From: Pedomonas sp051304405
GTDB lineage: Bacteria > Pseudomonadota > Alphaproteobacteria > Sphingomonadales > Sphingomonadaceae
Assembly: GCF_051304405.1 (NCBI RefSeq)
Contig: NZ_JBPPGG010000003.1
Location: 248,001-312,000 of the forward strand
Length of the DNA: 64,000 nucleotides
Reading direction: 5' to 3'
Of the stretch, positions 17,283 through 28,302 are shown one piece after another. The position numbers and the translations under genes are program-made. How positions within the stretch are numbered: the stretch's first letter is position 1; the number at the start of each line of letters is the position of its first letter. Below the pieces are notes generated by a model. It made no database searches. It was not told the origin of the DNA and saw only the letters and a list, made by a program, of their open reading frames with translations.

Positions 17283-18578
17283 ATGCAAAATAATTCCAAG
17301 TATCGCCCCGAGACGCTGGCCGTGCATGCCGGCTGGCGCGCCGACCCGGCAACGGGCGCTGTTGCGGTGCCGATCTACCAGACCACCTCCTACCAGTTCC
17401 GCGATACCGAACATGCCGCCAACCTGTTCGCGCTGAAGGAGCTGGGCAACATCTACACCCGTCTCGGCAACCCCACGGTGGATGTGCTGGAGCAGCGCGT
17501 CGCGGCGCTGGAGGGCGGCGTCGCCGCCGCGGCGACCGCCTCGGGACAGGCGGCCTCCACCTATGCGGTGCTGAACCTGGCCAAGGCGGGCGACAACATC
17601 GTCTCCTCCACCGATCTCTATGGCGGCACCTGGAACCTGTGGGCCAACACACTGAAGGATCTGGGCATCGAGGTGCGCTTCGCCGACCCGTCCGACCCGG
17701 AGAACTTCCGCCGCCTGACCGATGACCGCACCCGCGCCTACTATGCGGAGTCGCTCCCGAACCCCAAGCTGAACGTGTTCCCGATTGCGGAAGTGGCCGC
17801 CATCGGCCGCGAATACGGCATTCCGCTGATCGTGGACAACACCGCCGCCCCGGTGCTGCTGCGCCCGCTGGAGCACGGCGCGGCGATCGTGGTCTACTCC
17901 GCCACCAAGTTCATCGGTGGCCACGGCACCTCCATCGGCGGCCTGATCGTGGACGGCGGCAACTTTGACTGGGCGGCCCACAAGGAGCGCCAGCCCATGC
18001 TCAACACGCCCGACCCCAGCTACCACGGCGCCATCTGGACCGAGGCCACCAGGGAAATGGGGCCGGTCGCCTACATCATCCGCGTCCGCACCAACCTGCT
18101 GCGCGACATCGGCGCGGCCCTCTCGCCCTTCAACGCCTTCCAGCTGATCCAGGGCGTCGAGACCCTGCCGCTGCGGATGAAGCAGCACTGCGAGAACGCA
18201 GCCGCCGTCGCCGCCTGGCTGGCGAAACACCCCAAGGTGACCAAGGTCATCCACCCGTCCCTCCAGACCGGCCAGGCTCGCGAACGCGCCGACAAATACC
18301 TGAAGGGCAGCTACGGCAGCCTGCTCGGCTTCGAGCTGGAAGGCGGACTGGAAGCAGGCCGCCGCTTCATCGACGCGCTCAAGCTGTTCTACCACGTGGC
18401 CAACATCGGCGACGCCCGCAGCCTCGCCATCCACCCGGCCTCGACCACCCACTCCCAGCTGAGCCCGGAAGAACAGCTGGCAACCGGCGTGACGCCGGGC
18501 TACGTGCGCCTCTCCATCGGCATCGAGCACATCGACGATATCCTCGCCGATCTGGAACAGGCCCTCGCCGCCGCCTGA
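17283..18578 (+). CDS. metY: O-acetylhomoserine sulfhydrylase
   Basis: A 431-residue PLP enzyme of the Cys/Met metabolism family, making homocysteine from O-acetyl-L-homoserine and sulfide. AVPIYQTTSYQFRDTEHA, SSTDLYGGTWNLW and IYTRLGNPTVDVLEQR are MetY hallmarks, and the PLP lysine sits in VVYSATKFIGGHGTS near residue 205. The C-terminal HPASTTHSQLS motif is conserved. The length is that of MetY rather than MetB/MetZ. CGAGG precedes the ATG. It follows the SulP gene by 75 bases on the same strand. Confidence 0.92.
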   Translation: MQNNSKYRPETLAVHAGWRADPATGAVAVPIYQTTSYQFRDTEHAANLFALKELGNIYTRLGNPTVDVLEQRVAALEGGVAAAATASGQAASTYAVLNLAKAGDNIVSSTDLYGGTWNLWANTLKDLGIEVRFADPSDPENFRRLTDDRTRAYYAESLPNPKLNVFPIAEVAAIGREYGIPLIVDNTAAPVLLRPLEHGAAIVVYSATKFIGGHGTSIGGLIVDGGNFDWAAHKERQPMLNTPDPSYHGAIWTEATREMGPVAYIIRVRTNLLRDIGAALSPFNAFQLIQGVETLPLRMKQHCENAAAVAAWLAKHPKVTKVIHPSLQTGQARERADKYLKGSYGSLLGFELEGGLEAGRRFIDALKLFYHVANIGDARSLAIHPASTTHSQLSPEEQLATGVTPGYVRLSIGIEHIDDILADLEQALAAA

Positions 18579-18599
18579 GGCGGGAGGTTATGGGTCTCG

Positions 18600-18790
18600 G
18601 GTTTTTGCAGGAGGGGCTTGCCCCTCCTGCACCTCCCGTTCGATTTAAAGGGACGTGCGCGTGATGACGGGCGCGGCCCTTTTTTTATGCCAGGGATTAT
18701 GCGGCCGTGTTTCCCGTGCGCATCGGAAACGCGGCCCGAAAAACGAAGGGAGTGCAGAGGGTCCGAGACCCTCTGCAAAAAATCCCGAAA
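18600..18790. repeat. Composite multi-hairpin repeat, copy A
   Basis: Four hairpins in a row: TGCAGGAGGGGC/GCCCCTCCTGCA (18606-18631), an imperfect GGGACGTGC stem followed by T7 (18651-18687), GGCCGTGTTTCC/GGAAACGCGGCC with one wobble (18702-18736), and TGCAGAGGGTC/GACCCTCTGCA (18753-18777). Near-identical in its middle to copy B at 28085-28275 and related to copy C at 32810-33000. It fills the convergent gap between metY and the minus-strand MFS unit. Confidence 0.85.
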
Positions 18791-18811
18791 ACGAAAATCT
18801 GAAACCCGGCG

Positions 18812-18937
18812 TTACATGCAGAACGCCACGATGGCGTTCCATGCCACCAGGAACCCATGTTCCAGCCACAGCCATATGCCGAACAGGACCAGCGCCAGTC
18901 CGGCGAGGAGCACGAGCAGGTGGCCGCGCGCGCTCAT
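18812..18937 (-). CDS. Small single-helix membrane protein coupled to the MFS gene
   Basis: A 41-residue product: MSARGHLLVLLAGLALVLFG then IWLWLEHGFLVAWNAIV. It is one or two membrane helices with almost no soluble part. Its ATG overlaps the stop of the MFS gene (ATGA), so translation would be coupled. No family recognised; an accessory subunit of the transporter is a reasonable guess only. Confidence 0.55.
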   Translation of the reverse strand: MSARGHLLVLLAGLALVLFGIWLWLEHGFLVAWNAIVAFCM

Positions 18938-20169
18938 CCCGCGGTCCCCGGTCCGGCGGCCGCCCGGCGCGCCACCGGCGTCTCGCGGATCGGCAGGTGG
19001 AGCACCGTTGCGAAGAGGCCCAACAGGATCGCGCTGATCCAGGCGGCGTCGTAGGAGCCGCGCAGGTCGTAGGCGTAGCCTGCCGCCCACGCGCCGAAGA
19101 AGCTGCCCACCTGATGGCTGAGAAAGACGATGCCGAACAGGGTGGAGAGGTAGCGCGTGCCGAACATGGACCCGACGATGCCGCTGGTGAGCGGCACGGT
19201 GCCCAGCCACAGGAAGCCCATGACGGAGGCGAAGATGAGCGCGGACGCGGCGGAGATGGGCGCGAGCAAAAAGGCGACGGTGGCAACCGTGCGGGCGAAA
19301 TAGATGCCCGCCAGCAGCAGGTTCTTCGGCCAGCGCCCGCCCCATACGCCGAACAGGTAGGAGCCGAAGATGTTGAACAGGCCGACCAGCGCCAGCGACA
19401 TCGCGCCGACGCCCGGCGGCAGGCCCTTGTCCGCCAGATACGCCGGCAGGTGCGTGGCGATGAAGGCGAGGTGCAGGCCGCAGACGAAGAACCCGACGAC
19501 GAGCAGCAGGTAATCCCGGTGGCCGCCCGCCTCCCTTAGCGCCTCGGTCATGGACTGGGGCATGGCGCCGGCCTGTTCCTGCGGCTTGCCGGCGACGCCC
19601 GCCGCCAGCGCGACGGCGACGGCGAGAACGGCCGCCAGCACCATGAGGGCCACGCGCCAGCCCAGCTCCCCGATCAGCGCCTGCGCGCCCGGCACCACCA
19701 GGAACTGGCCGAGCGAGCCGCCCGCTGTGGTGATACCGAAGGCGAGGCTGCGCTGGTGCTCCGGCACCACGCGGCCGACCGCGCCGAGCAGCACCACGAA
19801 GGTGGTGGAGGAGAGCGCAAGGCCGATCATCACCCCGAGCGACAGGTGCAGGCCTAAGGTGCCGCCGATGTGGGCGGCGAGGAACAGCCCCGCCCCGTAG
19901 AGCGCCGCGCCAAACGCGACGAGGCGGCCCGCGCCGTGCCGGTCCGCCAGCGCGCCGACGAACGGCTGGGCCAGCCCCCACAGCAGGTTCTGAAGGGCGA
20001 TGGCCATGCCGAAGGCCTCGCGCCCGCTGCCCAGATCCAGGCTGATTGGTTGCAGGAACAGGCCGAAGCTTTGCCGCACGCCCATGCTGAGCGTCACGAT
20101 GATGGCGGCGCAGGCAACGGTGATCCAGGCCGTGCGTGCCGGGGATGCGGAGGGGCTCGTCTGGCGCAT
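18934..20169 (-). CDS. MFS transporter (monocarboxylate/OFA-like)
   Basis: A 411-residue protein with twelve predicted helices. The first loop pattern GALADRHGAGRLVAFGAALY fits the MFS A motif, and SMGVRQSFGLFLQPISLDLG is typical of the YbfB/OFA-like group. Substrate unknown; organic acids are possible given the neighbouring propionate genes. The ATG at 20169 is preferred over the open frame start at 20241, which would add a non-hydrophobic tail. It is codirectional with pccR (115 bases apart) and followed by the coupled small membrane protein. Confidence 0.84.
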   Translation of the reverse strand: MRQTSPSASPARTAWITVACAAIIVTLSMGVRQSFGLFLQPISLDLGSGREAFGMAIALQNLLWGLAQPFVGALADRHGAGRLVAFGAALYGAGLFLAAHIGGTLGLHLSLGVMIGLALSSTTFVVLLGAVGRVVPEHQRSLAFGITTAGGSLGQFLVVPGAQALIGELGWRVALMVLAAVLAVAVALAAGVAGKPQEQAGAMPQSMTEALREAGGHRDYLLLVVGFFVCGLHLAFIATHLPAYLADKGLPPGVGAMSLALVGLFNIFGSYLFGVWGGRWPKNLLLAGIYFARTVATVAFLLAPISAASALIFASVMGFLWLGTVPLTSGIVGSMFGTRYLSTLFGIVFLSHQVGSFFGAWAAGYAYDLRGSYDAAWISAILLGLFATVLHLPIRETPVARRAAAGPGTAG

Positions 20170-20283
20170 GGGGGGTCTCGCTTCGGTTACGGCAGGCGCC
20201 GCATTGTATACTCTTACACGGTCGAGAAAAATGCGGCGCACGCGCGGAAAACGGCAACGGACCGTTCACCGCGCGGAAACTCC

Positions 20284-21702
20284 TCACTCGAAGCGGTACG
20301 GCACCACGGCGCGGTTGTGCAGGTCGATGAGGGTGCGGCGGTCGGCGGGCGGGAAGGCGCGCTGGGCGCAGCGCTCGCGCGGGCAGATGCGGCACGAGGC
20401 CCCGATGGGCGTGGGCGCGGCGGTGCTGCCCTCCAGTCGGGCGGCGTAGATGAACTGGGAGGCGTAGGTCACCTCGCAGCCCAGCGCCACCGCGTAGCGG
20501 CGCGCAGGCTTCAGGAAGCTGCCGGACTGCTTGATGATCCCCCGGGCCATGCAGACGTAGCGCACACCGTCGGGCATCTCCAGCGCCTGCACCTTGATCT
20601 CGCCCGGCAGCGCCACCGCCTCGTGCACCACCCACAGCGGGCAGGTGCCGCCGTAGCGGGCGAACTGGAGGCGCGTTGCCGAGTGGCGCTTGGTGATGTT
20701 TCCCGCCATGTCCACCCGCACGAAGAAGAACGGCACGCCGCGCGCCCCCGGCCGTTGCAGGTTGGACAGCCGGTGGCACACCTGCTCGAAGCTGGTGCCG
20801 AACTGCTGCTGGAGCTGCTCCACATCGTGCCGCAGCGCCCGCGCCGCCTCGATGAAGCGGCCGTAGGGCATGAGCAGCGCGCCCGCCGCATAGTTGGCCA
20901 GGCCGACGCGCAGGATCTGGCGGGCATCCTCCGTGCGCAGCGGCGCGGCGGCTGCGATGGCGTCGATGAGCGGCGCGAACTCCACCAGCGCCAGCTGGTG
21001 GGCGACGAGGAAGGCCCGGCTGTCCGGGCTGAGGTGGGCGTCGATGATGACCTCGCGGCGCTGGGGGTCATACCGCCGCATGGTGAAGTCGTCCGGCGCG
21101 GCCGCGCGCAGCCGCACCGCGATGCCGTGGCGCTCCTGCAGCAGGGTTTCCAGCTGGGGGCCGATCACGCCCTCCGGGTTGGCCAGTGTCTGCACCAGGC
21201 TCTCGGCCGCCTCGTCCAGCTCGCCCACATAGTTGTCGCGGTAGTGGAAGTAGTCCCGCACCTCCTCCCACGGCAGCAGGTGGCCATCGGGACGGTTGGC
21301 GCTGATCGCCTCGTCCATGGTTTGCAGCCGCTCGTTCAGCTGGCGGTAGGCCTGGTGCAGGGCGGTGAAGCTGCGGGCCAGGTTGGGGGCCTGGCTGACC
21401 ATGCGCTTGATTTCCTGCACGCCCGGCGCGTGCCCGGCGAACAGGGGGTCGGCCAGGGCCTCGCGCAGGTCGGCGGCCAGCCGCGAGGCATCGTCCTGCG
21501 CGAACTCGGACAGATCGACCGCGAACTCCCGCCCCAGCGCCAGCAGCACCGAGACGGTGATCGGGCGCACGTCCGTTTCCATCTGGCTGAGATAGCTCAC
21601 GGAGACGCCGAGCCGGGCGGCGAATGCCCCTTGTGAAAGTCCGTGACGTTCGCGTACCGCTCTCAGGCGGTTTCCCGCAAAGATCTTGTCTGCCCGCGCC
21701 AA
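20284..21702 (-). CDS. pccR: PccR/ScfR-type short-chain acyl-CoA regulator
   Basis: A 472-residue regulator. The N-terminal Xre helix-turn-helix (LRAVRERHGLSQGAFAARLG) is followed by a long central region with an ImmA/IrrE-like part (LVAHQLALVEF) and a C-terminal DUF2083 region with cysteines C-x2-C-x4-C (in SCRICPRERC). PccR of Rhodobacter sphaeroides, of this architecture, activates propionyl-CoA carboxylase genes and binds repeats of TTTGCAAA. The same half-site is found here between this gene and pccB. I chose the TTG at 21702, which has GAAGG 8 bases upstream and yields the usual MARxKIFAG-like N-terminus; a GTG at 21726 is an alternative. Confidence 0.85.
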   Translation of the reverse strand: MARADKIFAGNRLRAVRERHGLSQGAFAARLGVSVSYLSQMETDVRPITVSVLLALGREFAVDLSEFAQDDASRLAADLREALADPLFAGHAPGVQEIKRMVSQAPNLARSFTALHQAYRQLNERLQTMDEAISANRPDGHLLPWEEVRDYFHYRDNYVGELDEAAESLVQTLANPEGVIGPQLETLLQERHGIAVRLRAAAPDDFTMRRYDPQRREVIIDAHLSPDSRAFLVAHQLALVEFAPLIDAIAAAAPLRTEDARQILRVGLANYAAGALLMPYGRFIEAARALRHDVEQLQQQFGTSFEQVCHRLSNLQRPGARGVPFFFVRVDMAGNITKRHSATRLQFARYGGTCPLWVVHEAVALPGEIKVQALEMPDGVRYVCMARGIIKQSGSFLKPARRYAVALGCEVTYASQFIYAARLEGSTAAPTPIGASCRICPRERCAQRAFPPADRRTLIDLHNRAVVPYRFE

Positions 21703-21713
21703 TGGTGCCACCC

Positions 21714-21736
21714 TTCGCAAAGCCACTGTTTGCGAA
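21714..21736. promoter_or_regulatory. Putative PccR-binding palindrome
   Basis: TTCGCAAA-N7-TTTGCGAA is a perfect inverted repeat just upstream of the pccR TTG and 168 bases before pccB. It matches the known PccR half-site type (TTTGCAAA) except for TTCGCAAA/TTTGCGAA at one base per arm. Position suits autoregulation and activation of pccB. Confidence 0.68.
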
Positions 21737-21903
21737 ATAGCATAGAGCCGTTTTCACAACTTGGCCAGTTTTTGCGTGCCAGGCGCACGGCAGTGACGCT
21801 ATCGGATGACAGATTTCGCGCAGACTGTTTCCAAAGCGGCGAGATGGTACCATTTCCCGCGGCGGGAACAGACAGTTCAAAGTTCAAGAGGCCGGATTTA
21901 GCC

Positions 21904-23436
21904 ATGCCAGAGATCATCGAGGAACTGGAACGCCGCCGCGCCGCCGCCCGCCTGGGTGGTGGCCAGAAGCGCATCGACGCCCAGCACGCCAAGGGTCGCC
22001 TGACAGCGCGGGAGCGCATCGACCTGCTGCTGGACCCCGGCACGTTCGAAGAAATCGACATGTACGTCGAGCACAACTGCATCGACTTCGGCATGGCCGA
22101 CCAGAAGATCCCCGGTGACGGCGTCGTCACCGGCTCGGGCACCATCAACGGCCGTCTGGTCTATGTGTTCAGCCAGGACTTCACCGTGTTCGGCGGCTCG
22201 CTCTCCGAGCGCCACGCGCAGAAGATCTGCAAGATCATGGACATGGCGATGAAGGTGGGCGCACCGGTCATCGGCCTCAACGACTCCGGCGGCGCGCGCA
22301 TCCAGGAGGGCGTCGCCTCCCTCGCCGGCTACGCCGAGGTGTTCCAGCGCAACGTGCTGGCCTCGGGCGTCATTCCGCAGCTTTCGGTCATCATGGGCCC
22401 GTGCGCGGGCGGCGCGGTCTACTCGCCGGCCATGACCGACTTCATCTTCATGGTGAAGGACAGCTCCTACATGTTCGTCACCGGCCCGGACGTGGTGAAG
22501 ACCGTGACCGCCGAGGTGGTGACGCAGGAGGAGCTGGGCGGCGCCTCCACCCACACGGTGAAGTCGGGCGTTGCCGACCTCGCCTTCGAGAACGACGTGG
22601 AAGCCATCGCCCAGGTGCGCCGCTTCTTCGACTTCCTGCCGCTCAACAACCGCGAGGAAGTGCCGTTCCGCCCGACCCGGGACGACGGCGAGCGCATCGA
22701 GATGAGCCTCGACACCCTGGTGCCGCCGAACCCGAACAAGCCCTACGACATCAAGGAGCTGATCACCAAGGTCTGCGACGAGGGCGACTTCTTCGAGCTT
22801 CAGCCGAACCACGCCGCCAACATTGTCATCGGCTTCGGCCGCATCGAGGGGCGGACCGTGGGCTTTGTCGCCAACCAGCCGATGGTGCTGGCCGGCTGCC
22901 TTGACATCAACTCGTCCAAGAAGGCCGCCCGCTTCGTGCGCTTCTGCGACGCCTTCAACATTCCCATCGTCACGTTCGTGGACGTGCCGGGCTTCCTGCC
23001 GGGCGTCGCCCAGGAGCACAACGGCATCATCAAGCACGGCGCGAAGCTGCTGTTCGCCTATGCGGAGGCGACCGTGCCGAAGATCACCGTCATCACCCGC
23101 AAGGCCTATGGCGGCGCCTATGACGTGATGGCCTCCAAGCACCTGCGCGGCGACCTGAACTACGCCTGGCCCACCGCCGAAATCGCGGTGATGGGCGCCA
23201 AGGGCGCGGTGGAGATCATCTTCCGCAAGGACATCGGCGATGCGGAGAAGATCGCCGAGCGCACGAAGGAGTACGAGGAGCGTTTCGCCAACCCGTTCGT
23301 CGCGGCCTCCAAGGGCTTCATCGACGAGGTGATCATGCCGCATTCCACGCGCCGCCGCATCGCCATCGGCCTGCGCAAGCTGCGGAACAAGCAGCTCGAG
23401 AACCCGTGGAAGAAGCACGACAACATTCCGCTGTAA
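21904..23436 (+). CDS. pccB: Propionyl-CoA carboxylase beta (carboxyltransferase) subunit
   Basis: A 510-residue carboxyltransferase that carboxylates propionyl-CoA to methylmalonyl-CoA. The start region AKGRLTARERIDLLLDPGTFEE, the CoA site DSGGARIQEGVASLAGY near residue 125 and the biotin-side GVAQEHNGIIKHGAKLL near 370 are characteristic, as is RKAYGGAYDVM. The D/Y-type residue pattern agrees with PccB rather than AccD. It opens the operon pccB, epimerase, mutase, pccA. Confidence 0.94.
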   Translation: MPEIIEELERRRAAARLGGGQKRIDAQHAKGRLTARERIDLLLDPGTFEEIDMYVEHNCIDFGMADQKIPGDGVVTGSGTINGRLVYVFSQDFTVFGGSLSERHAQKICKIMDMAMKVGAPVIGLNDSGGARIQEGVASLAGYAEVFQRNVLASGVIPQLSVIMGPCAGGAVYSPAMTDFIFMVKDSSYMFVTGPDVVKTVTAEVVTQEELGGASTHTVKSGVADLAFENDVEAIAQVRRFFDFLPLNNREEVPFRPTRDDGERIEMSLDTLVPPNPNKPYDIKELITKVCDEGDFFELQPNHAANIVIGFGRIEGRTVGFVANQPMVLAGCLDINSSKKAARFVRFCDAFNIPIVTFVDVPGFLPGVAQEHNGIIKHGAKLLFAYAEATVPKITVITRKAYGGAYDVMASKHLRGDLNYAWPTAEIAVMGAKGAVEIIFRKDIGDAEKIAERTKEYEERFANPFVAASKGFIDEVIMPHSTRRRIAIGLRKLRNKQLENPWKKHDNIPL

Positions 23437-23461
23437 GCTGGGGAGGCGGAGGAGAGCAACG

Positions 23462-23884
23462 ATGATTGGCCGTTTGAACCACGTCGGCATCGCCACGCCC
23501 TCGATCGAGGAGAGCGTGAAGATCTATCGCGATCTCTTGGGCGCGACGAAAATTCACGAGAAGTTCGCCATGCCCGAGCAGGGCGTTTGGGTGTGCTTCG
23601 TCGATACGCCCAACAGCCAGATCGAGCTGATCGAGCCCTATGGCGAGACGTCGCCGATCCGCAAGTTCCTTGAGAAGAACCCGCTCGGCGGTCAGCACCA
23701 CGTGTGCTTCGAGGTGGAGGACATCCACGCCGCCGCTGCCGACATGAAGGCGAAGGGCGCAACCGTGCTGGGCGAGCCGCGCATCGGCGCGCACGGCACG
23801 CCGGTGATCTTCGTGCACCCGAAGAACATGGGCGGCGTGCTCGTCGAGCTGATGGAAACGCCGAAGTCGGGGGGAGCCCACTGA
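23462..23884 (+). CDS. mce: Methylmalonyl-CoA epimerase
   Basis: A 140-residue vicinal-oxygen-chelate protein that interconverts (S)- and (R)-methylmalonyl-CoA. The metal ligands are His in RLNHVGIATP, His in GGQHHVCFEV and Glu in GVLVELMETP, and the catalytic Glu region is in SQIELIEPYGE. GGAGGCGGAGGAG precedes the ATG. The stop overlaps the mutase start (TGATG). Confidence 0.93.
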   Translation: MIGRLNHVGIATPSIEESVKIYRDLLGATKIHEKFAMPEQGVWVCFVDTPNSQIELIEPYGETSPIRKFLEKNPLGGQHHVCFEVEDIHAAAADMKAKGATVLGEPRIGAHGTPVIFVHPKNMGGVLVELMETPKSGGAH

Positions 23885-26037
23885 TGAGCCGCAAGACCGT
23901 GAAAGACTGGGAAGAGCTTGCCCAGAAGGAGCTGAAGGACAAGCCGCTCGCCGACCTGACCTGGCAGACGCCCGAAGGCATCGCGGTGAAGCCGCTGTAC
24001 ACCAGCGAGGACACGGCGGACATCGAGGAAACCCTGCCCGGCTTCTTCCCCTTCACCCGCGGCGTGCGCGCGACCATGTACGCCAACCGGCCGTGGACGG
24101 TGCGCCAGTACGCGGGCTTCTCGACGGCGGAGGAATCCAACGCCTTCTACAAGCGCAACCTGGCGGCGGGTCAGATGGGCCTGTCGGTGGCGTTCGACCT
24201 GGCGACCCATCGCGGCTATGACTCCGACCACCCGCGCGTCGTCGGCGACGTGGGCAAGGCGGGCGTCGCCATCGATTCCGTCGAGGACATGAAGATCCTG
24301 TTCGACGGCATCCCGCTCGACAAGATGTCCGTCTCCATGACCATGAACGGCGCGGTCATTCCGTGCCTTGCGTTCTACATCGTGGCGGCGGAAGAACAGG
24401 GCGTCTCCCAGGATCAGCTCTCGGGCACCATCCAGAACGACATCCTGAAGGAGTTCATGGTCCGCAACACCTACATCTATCCGCCCGAGCCCTCGATGCG
24501 GATCATTGCGGACATCATCGCCTACACTTCGGGCAACATGCCGAAGTTCAACTCCATCTCCATCTCCGGCTACCACATGCAGGAAGCCGGCGCGACGCAG
24601 GTGCAGGAGCTGGCCTTCACCCTCGCCGACGGCATGGAGTATGTGCGCGCGGCCCTCGCCAAGGGTCTCGACGTGGACGCCTTCGCCGGCCGCCTGTCGT
24701 TCTTCTTCGCCATCGGCATGAACTTCTTCATGGAAGTGGCGAAGCTGCGCGCTGCCCGCCAGCTGTGGGCGCGGATCATGAAGGATTTCGGCGCGAAGAA
24801 GCCGTCCTCCCTCATGCTGCGGACCCACTGCCAGACCTCCGGCGTCTCGCTGACGGAAAAGGACCCCTACAACAACGTCATCCGCACCACGCTGGAGGCG
24901 CTGGCGGCGGCGCTGGGCGGCACCCAGTCGCTGCACACCAACGCGCTGGACGAGGCCATCGCCCTGCCGACCGACTTCTCGGCGCGCATCGCCCGCAACA
25001 CCCAGCTCATCCTTCAGGAAGAGACGGGCATCACCAGGGTGGTCGATCCCCTGGGCGGCTCCTACTACGTGGAGGCGCTCACCAAGGAGCTGGCGGACAA
25101 GGCCTGGGCCCTCATCCAGGAAGTCGAAGCGATGGGCGGCATGACCAAGGCGGTCGAGGCCGGCCTGCCCAAGCTGAAGATCGAGGAAGCCTCCGCCGCC
25201 CGTCAGGCCCGCATCGACCGGGGCGAGGAAGTGGTCGTCGGCGTCAACAAGTACAAGCTGGCGCAGGAAGACCCGATCGAAATCCTGGAGGTGGACAACA
25301 CCAAGGTCCGCGAAGCCCAGATCGCGCGCATCAACGCCGTCAAGGCGTCGCGTGACGAGGCGCGCGCCCAGGCGGCGCTCGACGCCATCCGCAAGGGCGC
25401 GGCGGGCGATGCGAACCTGCTGGCGCTGGCGGTGGAAGCGGCCCGCGCCCGCTGCACGCTGGGCGAGATCTCCAGCGCGATGGAAGACGTGTTCGGCCGC
25501 CATGCCGCCGAGGTGAAGTCGGTCACCGGCGTCTACAGCGCGGTCTACGGTCAGGACAGCGCCTTCCTGCGCGTGAAGGACGGCATCGAGGCCTTCGCCC
25601 GCCGCAAGGGCCGGCCGCCGCGCATCCTCATCGCCAAGATGGGCCAGGACGGCCACGATCGCGGCGCCAAGGTGGTGGGCAGCGCCTTCACCGACCTCGG
25701 CTTCGAGGTCACCGTCGGCCCGCTGTTCCAGACGCCGCAGGAAGCGGCCAAGCTGGCCCTCGAGAAGGACGTGGACGTGGTCGGCGCCTCGTCGCTGGCG
25801 GCCGGTCACAAGACGCTGATCCCCGAGCTGGTGCGCGAGCTGAAGGCCGCCGGACGCCCGGACATCAAGGTGGTGGCGGGCGGCGTCATCCCGCCGCAGG
25901 ATTACGACTTCCTGCGCGAGCATGGCGTGCAGGCCATTTTCGGCCCCGGCACCAACATTCTGGACTCGGCGGCCGAGACCCTGCGTCTGCTCGGCCACAA
26001 CATGCCGCCGCTGGGTGAGGAGGAAGCCGGTGACTGA
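23884..26037 (+). CDS. scpA: Methylmalonyl-CoA mutase (single-subunit)
   Basis: A 717-residue B12 enzyme that turns (R)-methylmalonyl-CoA into succinyl-CoA. The substrate domain shows RPWTVRQYAGFSTAEESNAF and MTMNGAVIPCLAFYIVAAEE. The B12-binding domain has the D-x-H-x2-G motif in GQDGHDRGAKVV near residue 587 and ends with GVIPPQDYDFLREHGV. All domains are in one chain, as in E. coli Sbm and mitochondrial MUT. Coupled to the epimerase by a TGATG overlap. Confidence 0.95.
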   Translation: MSRKTVKDWEELAQKELKDKPLADLTWQTPEGIAVKPLYTSEDTADIEETLPGFFPFTRGVRATMYANRPWTVRQYAGFSTAEESNAFYKRNLAAGQMGLSVAFDLATHRGYDSDHPRVVGDVGKAGVAIDSVEDMKILFDGIPLDKMSVSMTMNGAVIPCLAFYIVAAEEQGVSQDQLSGTIQNDILKEFMVRNTYIYPPEPSMRIIADIIAYTSGNMPKFNSISISGYHMQEAGATQVQELAFTLADGMEYVRAALAKGLDVDAFAGRLSFFFAIGMNFFMEVAKLRAARQLWARIMKDFGAKKPSSLMLRTHCQTSGVSLTEKDPYNNVIRTTLEALAAALGGTQSLHTNALDEAIALPTDFSARIARNTQLILQEETGITRVVDPLGGSYYVEALTKELADKAWALIQEVEAMGGMTKAVEAGLPKLKIEEASAARQARIDRGEEVVVGVNKYKLAQEDPIEILEVDNTKVREAQIARINAVKASRDEARAQAALDAIRKGAAGDANLLALAVEAARARCTLGEISSAMEDVFGRHAAEVKSVTGVYSAVYGQDSAFLRVKDGIEAFARRKGRPPRILIAKMGQDGHDRGAKVVGSAFTDLGFEVTVGPLFQTPQEAAKLALEKDVDVVGASSLAAGHKTLIPELVRELKAAGRPDIKVVAGGVIPPQDYDFLREHGVQAIFGPGTNILDSAAETLRLLGHNMPPLGEEEAGD

Positions 26038-26088
26038 CGGCTTCTCCCTTCCGCCCCACAGCCTTAACGCCAATTCGTGAGCGCTTTT

Positions 26089-28074
<1,986 letters not shown>

Positions 28075-28084
28075 TTGTTTGGAA

Positions 28085-28275
28085 GGGATTTTTGCCAGGA
28101 GGGTCGCGGACCCTCCTGGCAACCTCCCTTTCGATTTAAAGGGACGTGCGCGTGATGACGGGCACGTCCCTTTTTATATGCCGGGGATTCTGCGGCCGTG
28201 TTTCCCGTGCGCGCCGGAAACGCGGCCCGAAAAACGAAAGGGGCGCAGGGGTCCGAGACCCCTGCAAAAAAATCC
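28085..28275. repeat. Composite multi-hairpin repeat, copy B
   Basis: GCCAGGAGGGTC/GACCCTCCTGGC (28094-28120), GGGACGTGC/GCACGTCCC followed by T5 (28141-28175), GGCCGTGTTTCC/GGAAACGCGGCC (28193-28227) and GCAGGGGTC/GACCCCTGC (28245-28265). The second hairpin plus T-run reads as a plus-strand terminator for the pccBA operon. Located between convergent pccA and the pectate lyase gene. Confidence 0.85.
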
Positions 28276-28302
28276 CCCCAATTCTCCCTGAAGCGAACCC
28301 AC

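Noticed and set aside
18651..18737. A gene inside the multi-hairpin repeats
   Set aside because: Frames through copies A and B are interrupted differently and the conservation follows the stems rather than codon positions.
21714..21736. Catabolite CRP site (TGTGA-N6-TCACA)
   Set aside because: The palindrome core is CGCAAA/TTTGCG, which fits the PccR type much better.
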